A DNA stretch of 64,000 nt from Szabonella alba (GCF_016765775.1 NZ_JAESVN010000006.1:1-64000), one strand, 5' to 3'. Shown: positions 32,946 to 42,746, counted from the stretch's first letter. Notes: generated from the sequence alone by a model not told the origin. Program-made: numbers and translations.

Positions 32946-35522
32946 ATGACACCCGAAGACCGCCAGACCCTCATCGACAGATTACGCATGCCGCTGCGGC
33001 TGACCTTTGCAGGTTTGTGGGCCGAACGGCTGGCGCGCGGGTTCTGGCCGCTCTGGTCGCTGCTGCTGGCGGTGCTGGCGCTGCTGTCGCTGGGGCTGCA
33101 GGATCATCTGTCGCCGAATGGCCTGCTGGGTCTGCTGGCGCTGATCGGGGTGCTGGCGCTTTGGTCGGTCTGGTATGGCTGGCGCAATTTCCGCCGCCCC
33201 CTGAAGGCCGAGGCGATGGTGCGGCTTGATGCCTCACTGCCCGGACGCCCCCTGTCGGCGCTGGCCGACACGCAGGCGATCGGGGCTGCCGATGCGGCCT
33301 CCCGCGCGGTCTGGCAGGCGCATCTGCGCCGCATGGCCGACCGCGCCGCCAGCGCAAGGCCGGTTGCCCCTGACCTGCGGCTGGCGCGGCGTGATCCTTA
33401 CGGGTTGCGCTATATCGCCTTGACCGCGCTGGTCGTGGCGCTGACCTTCGGGTCGGTCTGGCGGGTGGCCAGCGTGACCGGGCTGGGCCCCGGCCCGGCA
33501 CAGGCGCTGATCGGCGGCCCGACATGGGAGGGCTGGATTCAGCCCCCGCCCTATACCGGCAAACCCACGCTTTACCTGAATGACATCGACCGCGTCACAT
33601 TCTCGGTGCCGGTCGGCAGCCGCGTCCAGATCCGGTTTTATGGTGAGGTGGGTGCGATCAGCCTTGCCGAATCGGTCTCGGGGCGCAGCGGCAGCGATTT
33701 GCCCGCACCAAGCGAACCGGTGCAGGATTTCACCATCGCGCAAAGCGGATCGCTGGGGATCGAAGGACCGGATGACCGGGTCTGGAACATCGTCGCGCTG
33801 CGCGACACCCCGCCCGAAATATCCGCCACGGATGAGGTGACGCGCGAGGCCGACGGTCGGATGAAACTGCAATTCACAGCGAAGGACGATTACGGCGTGA
33901 CCTCGGGCCGCGCGGTGATCGCGCTGGATCTGCCGCAGGTGGACCGCCGCCACGGCCTGACCATCGACCCCGAACCGGTGGAACCTGTGGTGCTGGATCT
34001 GCCGCTGCCGATCACCGGCAACCGCGCGGAATTCACCGAAACGCTGATTGACGATCTGTCGAAACATGTGCTGGCCAATCTGCCGGTGACAGTCGCGCTG
34101 TCGGCCACCGATGCCGCCGGACAGACCGGTGAAGGCGCGGCCCTGCACATCACCCTGCCGGGGAAACGCTTCTTCGATCCGCTGGCCGCCGCCGTGATCG
34201 AGATGCGCCGCGATATCCTGTGGAACCGCGACAATGCCGCGCGCACGGTGCAGATCCTGAAGGCCGTGACTCATGCGCCCGAGGGGTTCGTGCGCAATGA
34301 GCGCGCATGGCTGCGCCTGCGGGTCGCGCTGCGCGACCTTGACACGCGGACCGATGGCCTGACCATCGAGCAGCGCGACGCGATGGCCGAAACGCTGTGG
34401 GACATCGCCCTGATGATCGAAGAGGGTGATCTGGCCTCGGCCCGGGAACGGCTGCGCCGCGCGCAGGACCGGCTGGATGAAGCGATCCGCAACGGCGCCG
34501 ACCCCTCGGAAATCGAGGAGCTGATGCAGGAACTGCGCGAGGCGATGGACGATTATATGCGCCAGCTTGCCGAAGAGGCCGCGCGCAATCCCGACAGTCA
34601 GGCCGGGATGGAACAAGAGGGCATGGAAATGTCCGGCGACCAGTTGCAGCAACTGCTGGAAGAGCTGCAGCAGATGCTGGAAGAGGGCCGCATGGCCGAG
34701 GCCGCCGAACTGATGGAGATGCTGCGCCAGTTGATGGAGAACATGCAGGTTACGCAGGGACAGGGCGGTCAGGGCGGCCCCGGCCAGCAATCCATGCGCG
34801 ATCTGGCAGAAACGCTGCGCGATCAGCAGGGCCTGTCGGATGACAGTTTCTCGGAACTGCAGAACGGTGATGGCCAGCAGGATCAGGGTCAGGACGGGCA
34901 GCAAGGGCAAGAAGGGCAGGATGGCCAGCAAGGGCAGGATGGCCAGCAGGGCGAAGGCCAGAACGGCCAGCAGGGCAATCGCGGTCAGGGTCAGGAAGGC
35001 GTGGGCCGGAACGGGCAGGGTCAGGGCCTTGCCGACCGTCAGCAGGAGTTGCGCAACCGGCTGGGCCAGTTGAACGGATCAAACCTGCCTGGCGCGGGGT
35101 CGCAGCAGGGGGAGGCCGGGCGCCGGTCCCTTGATGAGGCGGGCCGCGCGATGGACGAGGCCGAGCGCGCCTTGCGCGACGGCGATCTGCCCGGCGCGCT
35201 GGACCGGCAGGCCGATGCAATGCGCGCCATGCGTGAAGGGATGCGTTCGCTGGGTGAGGCCATGGCGCAGGACCAGCGCGAGCAGAAAGGCGGCGGTCAG
35301 GGCGAGGCCGTGGGCCGCGCCGATCCGAATTCCGCCCGCGATCCGCTGGGCCGTGAACCCGGCGACGGGGCGCGCATCGGATCGGACCGCAACATGCTGC
35401 AGGATGAGGATGGCGACCGCCGTGCCGGTGAACTGCTGGATGAGATCCGCCGCCGTCAGGGTGACCTGACCCGCCCGGAAAGCGAACGCGACTATCTGGA
35501 ACGGCTGCTGGATATGTTCTGA
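32946..35522 (+). CDS. TIGR02302/DUF4175 family membrane protein
   Basis: An 858-residue protein of the alphaproteobacterial DUF4175 (TIGR02302) group. Two transmembrane segments near the N-terminus (about residues 32-70) and one near residue 160 are followed by an extracytoplasmic Ig-like region, a helical Glu/Met-rich region, and a low-complexity Gln/Gly/Asp tract (residues ~600-705) before a helical C-terminus ending YLERLLDMF. The ATG at 32946 gives the expected start; an in-frame start at 32877 would overlap lysA. Function unknown; the family is envelope associated. Confidence 0.85.
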   Translation: MTPEDRQTLIDRLRMPLRLTFAGLWAERLARGFWPLWSLLLAVLALLSLGLQDHLSPNGLLGLLALIGVLALWSVWYGWRNFRRPLKAEAMVRLDASLPGRPLSALADTQAIGAADAASRAVWQAHLRRMADRAASARPVAPDLRLARRDPYGLRYIALTALVVALTFGSVWRVASVTGLGPGPAQALIGGPTWEGWIQPPPYTGKPTLYLNDIDRVTFSVPVGSRVQIRFYGEVGAISLAESVSGRSGSDLPAPSEPVQDFTIAQSGSLGIEGPDDRVWNIVALRDTPPEISATDEVTREADGRMKLQFTAKDDYGVTSGRAVIALDLPQVDRRHGLTIDPEPVEPVVLDLPLPITGNRAEFTETLIDDLSKHVLANLPVTVALSATDAAGQTGEGAALHITLPGKRFFDPLAAAVIEMRRDILWNRDNAARTVQILKAVTHAPEGFVRNERAWLRLRVALRDLDTRTDGLTIEQRDAMAETLWDIALMIEEGDLASARERLRRAQDRLDEAIRNGADPSEIEELMQELREAMDDYMRQLAEEAARNPDSQAGMEQEGMEMSGDQLQQLLEELQQMLEEGRMAEAAELMEMLRQLMENMQVTQGQGGQGGPGQQSMRDLAETLRDQQGLSDDSFSELQNGDGQQDQGQDGQQGQEGQDGQQGQDGQQGEGQNGQQGNRGQGQEGVGRNGQGQGLADRQQELRNRLGQLNGSNLPGAGSQQGEAGRRSLDEAGRAMDEAERALRDGDLPGALDRQADAMRAMREGMRSLGEAMAQDQREQKGGGQGEAVGRADPNSARDPLGREPGDGARIGSDRNMLQDEDGDRRAGELLDEIRRRQGDLTRPESERDYLERLLDMF
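34750..35040 (+). repeat. Gln/Gly-rich low-complexity coding tract
   Basis: This part of the DUF4175 gene encodes repeated GQQGQ, GQDGQ and GQNGQ units, with DNA built from CAGGGC/CAGGAT-like hexamers. It is a disordered linker expected to vary in length between strains. Confidence 0.8.
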
Positions 35523-35720
35523 GACCTGCAGCACCGGATCACACGCATTGATTGCAGAAAAAGGCGTCATGCACGGGGGGGGGCATGCACGGGGGGAAGT
35601 GATGCGCGGGGGGCTGACGGTGGCCAGCCGCTGCATCCGGTTCGGCAAAGCCCTTGGCGCGGCCAATGCTTCCCGAACGCCCGTTACGCCCCGCGTTCCA
35701 TCATACGCAGTCTCTTGGTG

Positions 35721-36794
35721 TCAGTTGCCGCCCATGGATTGCAGGCTGCCTGTCGCCCGCATCAGCAAACCGTCCAGCCCCGCCCGCAGATGGTTTACGC
35801 CATTGACATAGCGGGTCATCATGTCTTGCGCAGCGGGGAATTGCTCGACGATCCGGGGGGCTGCGACATAGGCCGAAGCGGCCAGAACCGCCAGAAACAC
35901 CATCAGGAAGAATCCGCTGCGAAAACCCGATCCGCCCCGGGCGGCGGTCGTGTCCTGCCGGGGCAAGGGATCGACACCCGGACGGGTTTCGGAACTCGCG
36001 CGCAGGGTGGAATTGATTTCCTCGATATCCGGCAAAAGATCGCGACGCGCGCCCGGCCTTGCGGTGATCTCGGCCTCAGGATCGGTCCGGTCCTCAGGCT
36101 GGGGCTCAAGCTCGGGTTCCGGCGCGCGCAGACGGGCCAGCCGGTTCCGCAATGCGGTGGAACTGCCGGTTTCCTCAAGCCCCAGATCGGTCTGGGTCTC
36201 GATCGGGCGCTGTTGTTCGGCACGGCGCGCCGCGGCCTCCCGCTCGGCCTCTTCCTTCAGCACTGCCAGCAGATTTTCGTCCAGCGACCGGCGCGGCTGC
36301 GCCGTTTCGGGGCCGGGCATCGGCGTCGCCGGTCCTGTCGCGGTCAAGGGCGCGTCAGGCCCGTCATCAGGAGCGGCGGCATCAGGATCGGCGGCATCGG
36401 GATCCGGGGCCGCCGGGGGATCGGTATGCATCTGCGCGGCATGGTCAGACAGCATCGCACTTGCACCTGCGATCGCACCGGCACCTGCGCCCTGCGTGAC
36501 CGGCCCGGCCTCATCCTCCTCGGTATCGTCATTCCAGACGTCGTGCTGACCGTTCGCCCGCGGCGCGGCAAAGGCCGTTTCCTCGGCCGGTTCCGGCTCG
36601 GACATTCCGTGCAGATCCGTCTCGGGACCGACGGAATACTCCGCCCCATCCTCGGCCAGCATACCCGAAGGGCCGACCGGCACCTGATACCATGCGTGAC
36701 CGCAATTTGAGCATTGAACATCGCGTCCGTCATCGGGGATCGCGCTGTCATCAACCTCATACTGTGCGTCGCAATTCGGGCAAATCAGTCGCAT
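35721..36794 (-). CDS. Zinc-ribbon membrane protein (MJ0042-type finger)
   Basis: A 357-residue protein with an N-terminal zinc ribbon (C5, C8, C28 and C31 in CPNC and CSNC), a long acidic Pro/Ala/Glu-rich disordered middle, and one transmembrane segment near residue 280 (GFFLMVFLAVLAASAYVAA). The MJ0042 finger at the very N-terminus is common in alphaproteobacterial proteins encoded next to ftsE. It is divergent from ftsEX and may be a regulator or scaffold of the division site; that role is inferred from location. Confidence 0.82.
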   Translation of the reverse strand: MRLICPNCDAQYEVDDSAIPDDGRDVQCSNCGHAWYQVPVGPSGMLAEDGAEYSVGPETDLHGMSEPEPAEETAFAAPRANGQHDVWNDDTEEDEAGPVTQGAGAGAIAGASAMLSDHAAQMHTDPPAAPDPDAADPDAAAPDDGPDAPLTATGPATPMPGPETAQPRRSLDENLLAVLKEEAEREAAARRAEQQRPIETQTDLGLEETGSSTALRNRLARLRAPEPELEPQPEDRTDPEAEITARPGARRDLLPDIEEINSTLRASSETRPGVDPLPRQDTTAARGGSGFRSGFFLMVFLAVLAASAYVAAPRIVEQFPAAQDMMTRYVNGVNHLRAGLDGLLMRATGSLQSMGGN

Positions 36795-36976
36795 CAGCCC
36801 GTCCCCGCCCTGTTCTTAATTCTGCCTGCGCCTCATTTGTAGCGTTGTTAGCGATCACTTCCAAGCCTTTGTCGCAACGGCCGGAACAATCGCGCATTGA
36901 AACCCCCTGCCCCATCGGCATACTGCCCGCCGGGGCAGGGCAGAACCGCCGCCTGCCCCGCGCAACGGAGCAGCGC

Positions 36977-37648
36977 GTGATCGCATTTGAAAATGTCGCC
37001 TATAATTACGGCGGCGGGGAACTCCTGTCCGAGGTCAGTCTGAAACTGGCCCCGGGATCCTTCCATTTCCTGACCGGGCCTTCGGGCTCGGGCAAATCGA
37101 CCTTTCTGAAACTGTGCTACGGGGAATTGTTGCCAACGGCAGGGCGGCTGACCCTGTTCGACCGTGAGGTGCGCGGCCTGAACCGCGATGAGATTGCCCG
37201 CATCCGGGGGCGCATGGGGATCGTGCATCAGGATTGCCAGTTTCTGGACCATCTGCCGATGGCCGCGAATGTCGCCCTGCCCGCCACCGTGACGGGGCGG
37301 GAGGCCCCGATGCAGGATCTGGCCGATCTGATGGGCTGGGTCGGGCTGGCCGATGTGATGCAGGCGATGCCGCCGCATCTGTCGGGCGGGGAACGGCAGC
37401 GCGCGGCGCTGGCGCGGGCCATCATCATGTCGCCCGAGGTCGTGCTGGCCGATGAACCGACCGGAAATCTGGACTGGGACATGTCGCTGCGGCTGCTTCA
37501 ACTGCTGATTGAACTCAACCGTATGGGCAAGACCATCCTGATCGCGACCCATGACCTGAACCTGATCCGCACGGCCAAGCAACAGGTGGCCGCACGGGTG
37601 CTGCGCATCGCAAAGCGGCGGGTGCAACTGGCCGGGGCGGATCTGTGA
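36977..37648 (+). CDS. ftsE: Cell-division ABC transporter ATP-binding protein FtsE
   Basis: FtsE is the ATPase of the FtsEX complex that controls periplasmic cell-wall hydrolases at the septum. The 223-residue protein has Walker [10 protein letters not shown], signature LSGGERQR, Walker B VVLADEPTGNLD and the switch His in ATHD. The start is GTG at 36977 with GGAG six bases upstream; longer frames run into the divergent promoter. Its TGA overlaps the ftsX ATG. Confidence 0.95.
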   Translation: MIAFENVAYNYGGGELLSEVSLKLAPGSFHFLTGPSGSGKSTFLKLCYGELLPTAGRLTLFDREVRGLNRDEIARIRGRMGIVHQDCQFLDHLPMAANVALPATVTGREAPMQDLADLMGWVGLADVMQAMPPHLSGGERQRAALARAIIMSPEVVLADEPTGNLDWDMSLRLLQLLIELNRMGKTILIATHDLNLIRTAKQQVAARVLRIAKRRVQLAGADL

Positions 37649-38553
37649 TGCGGCGGATCATTGCGCGGCTTCGCCCCTTCCTTGCCGCCGAGGGACATCG
37701 CGACAATGTGGTGCCGCCATCAGGCCATACGGCATGGCTGACCACCTTCACCGCCGGGGCGATGACATTTCTGGCAGTCTTTGCGCTGGCCCTGTCGCTG
37801 GCCGCGTCGCGCATGGCCGACCGCTGGGAGGGGGCGCTGGCCCGCACCGCGACGATCCGCATCTCCGCCCCGCCCGACCAGATCGAGCTGCAGACCCGCG
37901 CCGTGCTGGACCTTCTGGCGACGACGCCCGGCATCGCCTCGGCCCGGCGCATTGAGCGGGCCGAAAGCCTTGCGCTGCTGGAGCCGTGGTTTGGCCCCGA
38001 TCTGCCGCTGGACGCCTTGCCCCTGCCGCAGCTTGTCGAACTGACCGAAACCGAGGCGGGCTATGACACCACCGGCCTGCGGCTGCGCCTGTCGGCCGAG
38101 GCCCCGGGCGCGGTGCTGGACGATCATACCCGCTGGCGCCGTCCGCTGGTGCTGGCGGCCGAACGGCTCAACCTGCTGGGGCTGGTCTCGATCGGGCTGA
38201 TCGCCACCGCGATGGGCGCGATGATCGTGCTGGCGGCCAATGCATCACTGGCGGCCAATGCGCAGGTGATCCGCGTCTTGCGTCTGGTCGGCGCAAGGGA
38301 CAGCTATATCGTGCGCGCCTTCACGCGACGCTTCACGCGGCGGGCCTTTCTGGGCGCGCTGGCCGGGACGGCAGCCGGCATGGCGGGGATCGCATTGCTG
38401 CCTGCGGCCGATGCGGCGGGCGGTTTTCTGACCGGGCTGGGCTTTCAGGGGGCGGGATGGCTTTTGCCGCTGCTGCTGCCTCCCGCCGCCGCCCTTGTCG
38501 CCTTTTTCGCCACCCGCGCCGCCGCTTTCCGCAAGCTCAAGGAACTGACCTGA
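37648..38553 (+). CDS. ftsX: Cell-division protein FtsX
   Basis: The 301-residue permease-like partner of FtsE has one N-terminal transmembrane segment (FTAGAMTFLAVFALALSLAA), a periplasmic domain that recruits hydrolase activators, and three C-terminal segments. The ATG at 37648 overlaps the ftsE stop; a GTG three bases earlier is also possible. The stop overlaps the next ATG, coupling it to plsC. Confidence 0.92.
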   Translation: MRRIIARLRPFLAAEGHRDNVVPPSGHTAWLTTFTAGAMTFLAVFALALSLAASRMADRWEGALARTATIRISAPPDQIELQTRAVLDLLATTPGIASARRIERAESLALLEPWFGPDLPLDALPLPQLVELTETEAGYDTTGLRLRLSAEAPGAVLDDHTRWRRPLVLAAERLNLLGLVSIGLIATAMGAMIVLAANASLAANAQVIRVLRLVGARDSYIVRAFTRRFTRRAFLGALAGTAAGMAGIALLPAADAAGGFLTGLGFQGAGWLLPLLLPPAAALVAFFATRAAAFRKLKELT

Positions 38554-39287
38554 TGCGCAACTCCTTGCAATGGCTGCTTTCGCTTGTTTTCATCCTGCAG
38601 ATGTATCTGGCCATGCTGGTTCTGGGGATCGTCTATTTCCCCTGGGCGCTGATCAGCCGCGATGGCGCGCGCGCCGCCTGTCATGCCTTTTGCCGCTGGG
38701 TGCGTTTCTCGCTGCGCCTTCTGACCGGGCTCAGGACCGAGGTGCGCGGCCCTGTTCCGCAGGGGGAGGTCCTGATTGCCGCCAAGCATCAAAGCTTTCT
38801 CGACATCCTCCTGATCTTCGGCGCGGTCCCGCGCGGCAAGTTCATCATGAAACGCGAACTGATCTGGGCGCCGGTCCTTGGCCTTTATGCGCTGCGCATC
38901 GGCTGCGTGCCGGTGAACCGGGGCAAGCGCGGGCAGGCCATCACCCGGATGATGGCCGATGTGAAATCCGGCGCGCAGGATCCGGGACAGTTGATCATCT
39001 ATCCGCAGGGCACCCGCATCGCCCCGGGCGTCAAGGCCCCCTACAAGGCAGGCACGGCGGCGCTTTACGGCCAGTTGCGGCAGGATTGTGTGCCGGTCGC
39101 AGCCAATGTCGGGCTGTTCTGGCCCAAGCATGGCATCCTGCGCAAGCCGGGGCTGGCCGTGGTGGAATTTCTGCCCGCCATTCCACCCGGCCTGCCCAAT
39201 GCCGAATTCATGGCCCGGATGGAAACCGAGATTGAAACCGCGTCAGACCGGCTGATGGCCGAGGCGGGTTTCCCCGGATTGCGTTAG
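38553..39287 (+). CDS. plsC: 1-acyl-sn-glycerol-3-phosphate acyltransferase
   Basis: The 244-residue enzyme acylates lysophosphatidic acid in phospholipid synthesis. It has an N-terminal membrane helix, the HX4D motif HQSFLD, and the second acyltransferase motif YPQGTRIAPG. The ATG overlaps the ftsX stop (TGATG), so lipid synthesis and division genes are translated from one message. Cytoplasmic face of the inner membrane. Confidence 0.9.
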   Translation: MRNSLQWLLSLVFILQMYLAMLVLGIVYFPWALISRDGARAACHAFCRWVRFSLRLLTGLRTEVRGPVPQGEVLIAAKHQSFLDILLIFGAVPRGKFIMKRELIWAPVLGLYALRIGCVPVNRGKRGQAITRMMADVKSGAQDPGQLIIYPQGTRIAPGVKAPYKAGTAALYGQLRQDCVPVAANVGLFWPKHGILRKPGLAVVEFLPAIPPGLPNAEFMARMETEIETASDRLMAEAGFPGLR

Positions 39288-39295
39288 GAAAAAGC

Positions 39296-39898
39296 ATGGA
39301 TTTCATCACCGATACCGAAAGCCTGCACCGGCTATACGGCACGCCCGGACAGGCAGCTCAGGTCAAGGTCATGCACCGGCTGATCCCGACCTATCGTGCC
39401 TTTCTGGAACGGTCACGCTTTTGCGTGCTGACAACGGTCGGCCCGGATGGCACCGATGGCAGCCCGCGTGGCGATGAAGGGCCGGTCGTCACCGTTCTGG
39501 ATGACCAGACCCTTGCCCTGCCCGACTGGCGCGGCAATGACCGGATCGACAGCCTGACCAATATCGTCGTCGATGGCCGGGTCAGCCTGATCTTTCTCAT
39601 TCCCGGGTCCAGCACCGCGATGCGCGTCAATGGCCGCGCCCGTCTGACCGAGGATGCGGCCCTGCGCGACCGGTTCCGCAAGGGCGATGCGCGGCCCCGC
39701 ACTGTCATCGTGATCGCGATTGACGAGCTCTATCCGCAATGCGCCCGCGCGGTGATGCGCGCAGCGCTCTGGTCCGGCGATCAATCCGCCGGATTGCCCA
39801 GCATCGGCGACATGCTGACGGAAATCACCTCGGGTGGGTTTGACGGCAAGACCTATGATGCCGAATGGCCCGGGCGGGCGGCAAAGACGATGTGGTGA
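39296..39898 (+). CDS. PPOX-type flavin-binding protein
   Basis: A 200-residue protein of the pyridoxamine 5'-phosphate oxidase-like split-barrel family, the FMN-dependent MSMEG_1061 type. Features are a long N-terminal helix, FCVLTTVGPDGTDGSPRGDE and LPDWRGNDRIDSLTNIV. Such proteins reduce small substrates with FMN or F420; the substrate is unknown. It begins nine bases after plsC, so it shares that transcript. Confidence 0.85.
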   Translation: MDFITDTESLHRLYGTPGQAAQVKVMHRLIPTYRAFLERSRFCVLTTVGPDGTDGSPRGDEGPVVTVLDDQTLALPDWRGNDRIDSLTNIVVDGRVSLIFLIPGSSTAMRVNGRARLTEDAALRDRFRKGDARPRTVIVIAIDELYPQCARAVMRAALWSGDQSAGLPSIGDMLTEITSGGFDGKTYDAEWPGRAAKTMW

Positions 39899-39974
39899 CG
39901 GGCGGGGGGGCGTTGCCCCCCTGCCCCGCCGGAAACAGGTGCGACCGGAGGATGGACAGCGCAGGGTGTCCTCT

Positions 39975-40934
39975 TCAGGCCGCCAGCCCGCGCGACCCCA
40001 TCGCGATGTATTTCTGCCGGCGATCCTTGACCAGCGCCTCGGGCGCTTTACCCGCAAGCTCGGCCAGCATGGTTTCCAGCGCCTTGCCGACGGCTGCCAC
40101 GGTTTCCGTGCGGCCCCGCTGCGCGCCCCCCAGCGGCTCGGCGATGATGCGGTCGATCACGCCCAGTTTCTGCAGATCCTGCGCCGTCAGGCGCAGGGCC
40201 TCGGCCGCCTCGCGCATTTTTTCGGCGTCCTTCCACAGGATCGAGGCGCAGCCCTCGGGCGAAATCACCGAATAGACCGAATGTTCCAGCATCGCGACGC
40301 GGTTCGCGGTGGCAAAGGCGACAGCCCCGCCCGATCCACCCTCACCGATGATGACCGAGATCAGCGGCACGCCGATTTCAAGACATTTCTGGGTCGAGCG
40401 CGCAATCGCCTCGGCCTGACCGCGTTCCTCGGCCCCCTTGCCGGGATAGGCACCGGGCGTGTCCACCAGTGTGATGACCGGCAGGCCGAAGCGATGCGCC
40501 ATATCCATCAGGCGGATCGCCTTGCGATAGCCTTCGGGCCGGGCCATGCCGAAATTGCGTTCGATCCGGCTTTTGGTATCGCTGCCCTTTTCATGGCCGA
40601 TCACCATGACCGGCTGATCGCCCAGCCGGGCCAGCCCGCCCATCACCGCATGGTCATCGGCGAAATTCCGGTCCCCCGCCAGCGGGGTGTATTCGGTGAA
40701 CAATGCCTCGATATAGTCGCGGCAATGGGGCCGGTCAGGATGGCGCGCGACAAGGCATTTGCGCCACGGGCTCAGATCCTTGTAAAGATCGCGCAGCAGC
40801 ACTGCGGCCTTGGCGTCCAGCGCCACGGCCTCTTTCTCGATATCCATTTCCTTGTTGGACCGCGCCATCGCGCGCAGTTCCTCGGCCTTGCCTTCAATCT
40901 CTGACAGCGGCTTTTCGAAATCGAGATAGTTCAT
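39975..40934 (-). CDS. accA: Acetyl-CoA carboxylase carboxyltransferase subunit alpha
   Basis: AccA with AccD moves the carboxyl group from biotin to acetyl-CoA, the first step of fatty-acid synthesis. The 319-residue protein starts [14 protein letters not shown] at 40934 and shows [39 protein letters not shown] and [13 protein letters not shown]. Length fits the family. Single gene in this window; accD must be elsewhere. Confidence 0.96.
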   Translation of the reverse strand: MNYLDFEKPLSEIEGKAEELRAMARSNKEMDIEKEAVALDAKAAVLLRDLYKDLSPWRKCLVARHPDRPHCRDYIEALFTEYTPLAGDRNFADDHAVMGGLARLGDQPVMVIGHEKGSDTKSRIERNFGMARPEGYRKAIRLMDMAHRFGLPVITLVDTPGAYPGKGAEERGQAEAIARSTQKCLEIGVPLISVIIGEGGSGGAVAFATANRVAMLEHSVYSVISPEGCASILWKDAEKMREAAEALRLTAQDLQKLGVIDRIIAEPLGGAQRGRTETVAAVGKALETMLAELAGKAPEALVKDRRQKYIAMGSRGLAA

Positions 40935-41060
40935 CCGGCACTCCCTGCGAACGTTCCCGGCATGGAACGACCCAGCGTATATGACGCCGCAGGACCGCAA
41001 ATGCAACTCACAGCGCGGGACCGGCCAGACTGATCATTCGGACAGATCATCCCGGTTGGG

Positions 41061-42362
41061 TCATTCGGACCGGATGAACCCTTCCGCCGCCAGTTCCGCC
41101 ATCAGAAGCGTGCAGTCGGCCTCAAGCCGGTCCTGCCCGATATCAGGAAAGAGCGTCGACAGCGCCTCGGCAAAGTCGCGGGCCGATCCGGGCAGTTCCA
41201 GCATCGCCCAGATCGCGCGGGCCGTCGGGTTAAGCTGCCACAGCATCCCGTCGCCCGGCCACCACAGAAAGGCGCTGTTGCCAAGGACCCGCACCGCCAT
41301 GCCCGGCGCGCGGCGCCAGACCGCATCGGGATCGACAGGGTCGGCGCGGTCCTGCGGCCCGTCCTCTGCCGCCACCGGTGGAAGGGGCGGGCCGATTTCC
41401 AGATCCTTCGGCATAAGGCACGGCCCGCCAAAGGCGCGACGCAACAGCCGCACGGCATCTTCCAGATCCTCATAGACCAGCCGCAGCACCGGCACGCCGT
41501 CAAGAATACGCTCGGCGGTGGCATAGGCCCCGGCGGCATGGGCGAAATCGGTGATGCTCTGCTCGACCAGCAGGCGCAGCGCATCCTCGGGCTCCATGGC
41601 GTGAAACCCCGCCGCACCGGGCCTGCGGTCCAGCATCACGATGGCACCAAGCGGTGCGGCCCGGCCCTTGCGCGCCAGTCCCGGCGCCAGAAGATAGCCG
41701 TAACGGTCATCTGCGGGACCCAGATGCGCCTTAACATGGGCGCGGAATTCCGGCGTGACGGTCGCGGGCAGGGGCAGGCGCAGGCGCGGCGCGATGCCCA
41801 GCGCGCGGCCCGTTCCATCCGCACCCAGTGCCAGAACATCGTCGCAGAAGACCGTGATACCTGTCTCTGCCGTCAGCCGCGAAATCAGCGTGGACTTGCC
41901 CGCCCGATGCGCGCCGGTCAGCGCAATCAGACGCCCCCCGATCTCGAACGCGCCGCAATGCAGGCCGATACCGCCCTTCCCCGCCATCCCGGCCGAGGCC
42001 GCCTGCGCCAGATCGGCAATCACCGCGCAGGCCGCACTGGCCTCGGGCAGATCGTCCAGCGGCGCATCGGTATAGGCGGAATGGACCCGGTACCGTCCGC
42101 CCGGGCGCGGCTCGGCCAGTGACAGGACGGGCCCGCCCTGCGCCGCGCGGATCGGCGCGCGATTGGCAGCCGTCTGCGGATCCCAGCCCGAACGGCGGAC
42201 CCGCCAGCCCCGCAGACAGCGCAGTAACGTCTCCGAGAGCCCCCCTTCGGCCGGCAGGATCACCGGCCGGTACGCGCCCCGCAGATCCAGCCGGATCCAT
42301 GTGTCCGAGGGGCGTGACAGCACGCCCCCCGTGGCTTCCATCTGCAGATCGCGGAACGTCAA
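41061..42362 (-). CDS. HprK-like kinase fused to a PqqD-like domain
   Basis: A 433-residue protein with three parts: an N-terminal region of ~125 residues without a known fold, an HPr-kinase-like P-loop domain (GAHRAGKST at 150-158, FCDDVLALG after it), and a C-terminal PqqD-like domain (NSAFLWWPGDGMLWQLNPTA RAIWAMLE). HprK-like kinases with PqqD partners occur in the so-called HPr-rel-A systems, thought to modify peptides; here both are on one chain. The TTG start at 42362 lies three bases after the GSR-rich gene and has GGAGG seven bases upstream, inside the end of that gene. The adjacent exported protein is the obvious candidate substrate, by position only. Confidence 0.78.
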   Translation of the reverse strand: MTFRDLQMEATGGVLSRPSDTWIRLDLRGAYRPVILPAEGGLSETLLRCLRGWRVRRSGWDPQTAANRAPIRAAQGGPVLSLAEPRPGGRYRVHSAYTDAPLDDLPEASAACAVIADLAQAASAGMAGKGGIGLHCGAFEIGGRLIALTGAHRAGKSTLISRLTAETGITVFCDDVLALGADGTGRALGIAPRLRLPLPATVTPEFRAHVKAHLGPADDRYGYLLAPGLARKGRAAPLGAIVMLDRRPGAAGFHAMEPEDALRLLVEQSITDFAHAAGAYATAERILDGVPVLRLVYEDLEDAVRLLRRAFGGPCLMPKDLEIGPPLPPVAAEDGPQDRADPVDPDAVWRRAPGMAVRVLGNSAFLWWPGDGMLWQLNPTARAIWAMLELPGSARDFAEALSTLFPDIGQDRLEADCTLLMAELAAEGFIRSE

Positions 42363-42365
42363 GGA

Positions 42366-42746
42366 TCAGCCTCCGAAGATCGTGCGGACCCAGCCGGGCG
42401 TATCGGCGCGGAACGACCGGTTCCCCGAGGACCGCGAGGCCCGCCCCGACGGGAAGGACCGTCCCCGGCTGTTGGCACCACGGCGCGACGGACCCGACCG
42501 CCCCCCACGCGAACCACCCCGCGAGGATCCGCGCGACGACCCGCCCCGGGACCCACCGCGCGACCCGCCACCCGAACCGCCCCCACGCGACCCACCGCCG
42601 GAACCACCACCGGAATTGCCGCTGGCATGGGCTGCATTCAGCCCCAGAAGCGCCGGTGCCATATAGGCAGAGCCTGCAACAAGGCCCGCGCGAATCAGCA
42701 GACGGCGGCGCGAGACATCGACAGTGTTATCGGTTTTCTTCGTCAT
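42366..42746 (-). CDS. Tat-exported Gly/Ser/Arg-rich small protein
   Basis: A 126-residue protein with a twin-arginine signal (VSRRRLLIRAG, cleavage likely after AHA near residue 41). The mature part is almost wholly Gly, Ser and Arg in GGGS, GGSR and SSRG units and ends with a small folded-looking tail ADTPGWVRTIFGG. Neither the signal nor the repeat corresponds to a named family I know. It is the first gene of a two-gene unit with the kinase-PqqD fusion, and AGGAAAGGAAACC precedes its ATG. Ser-rich sequence would offer many phosphorylation sites. Its low-complexity DNA is G/C-rich but in keeping with the genome. Confidence 0.75.
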   Translation of the reverse strand: MTKKTDNTVDVSRRRLLIRAGLVAGSAYMAPALLGLNAAHASGNSGGGSGGGSRGGGSGGGSRGGSRGGSSRGSSRGGSRGGRSGPSRRGANSRGRSFPSGRASRSSGNRSFRADTPGWVRTIFGG

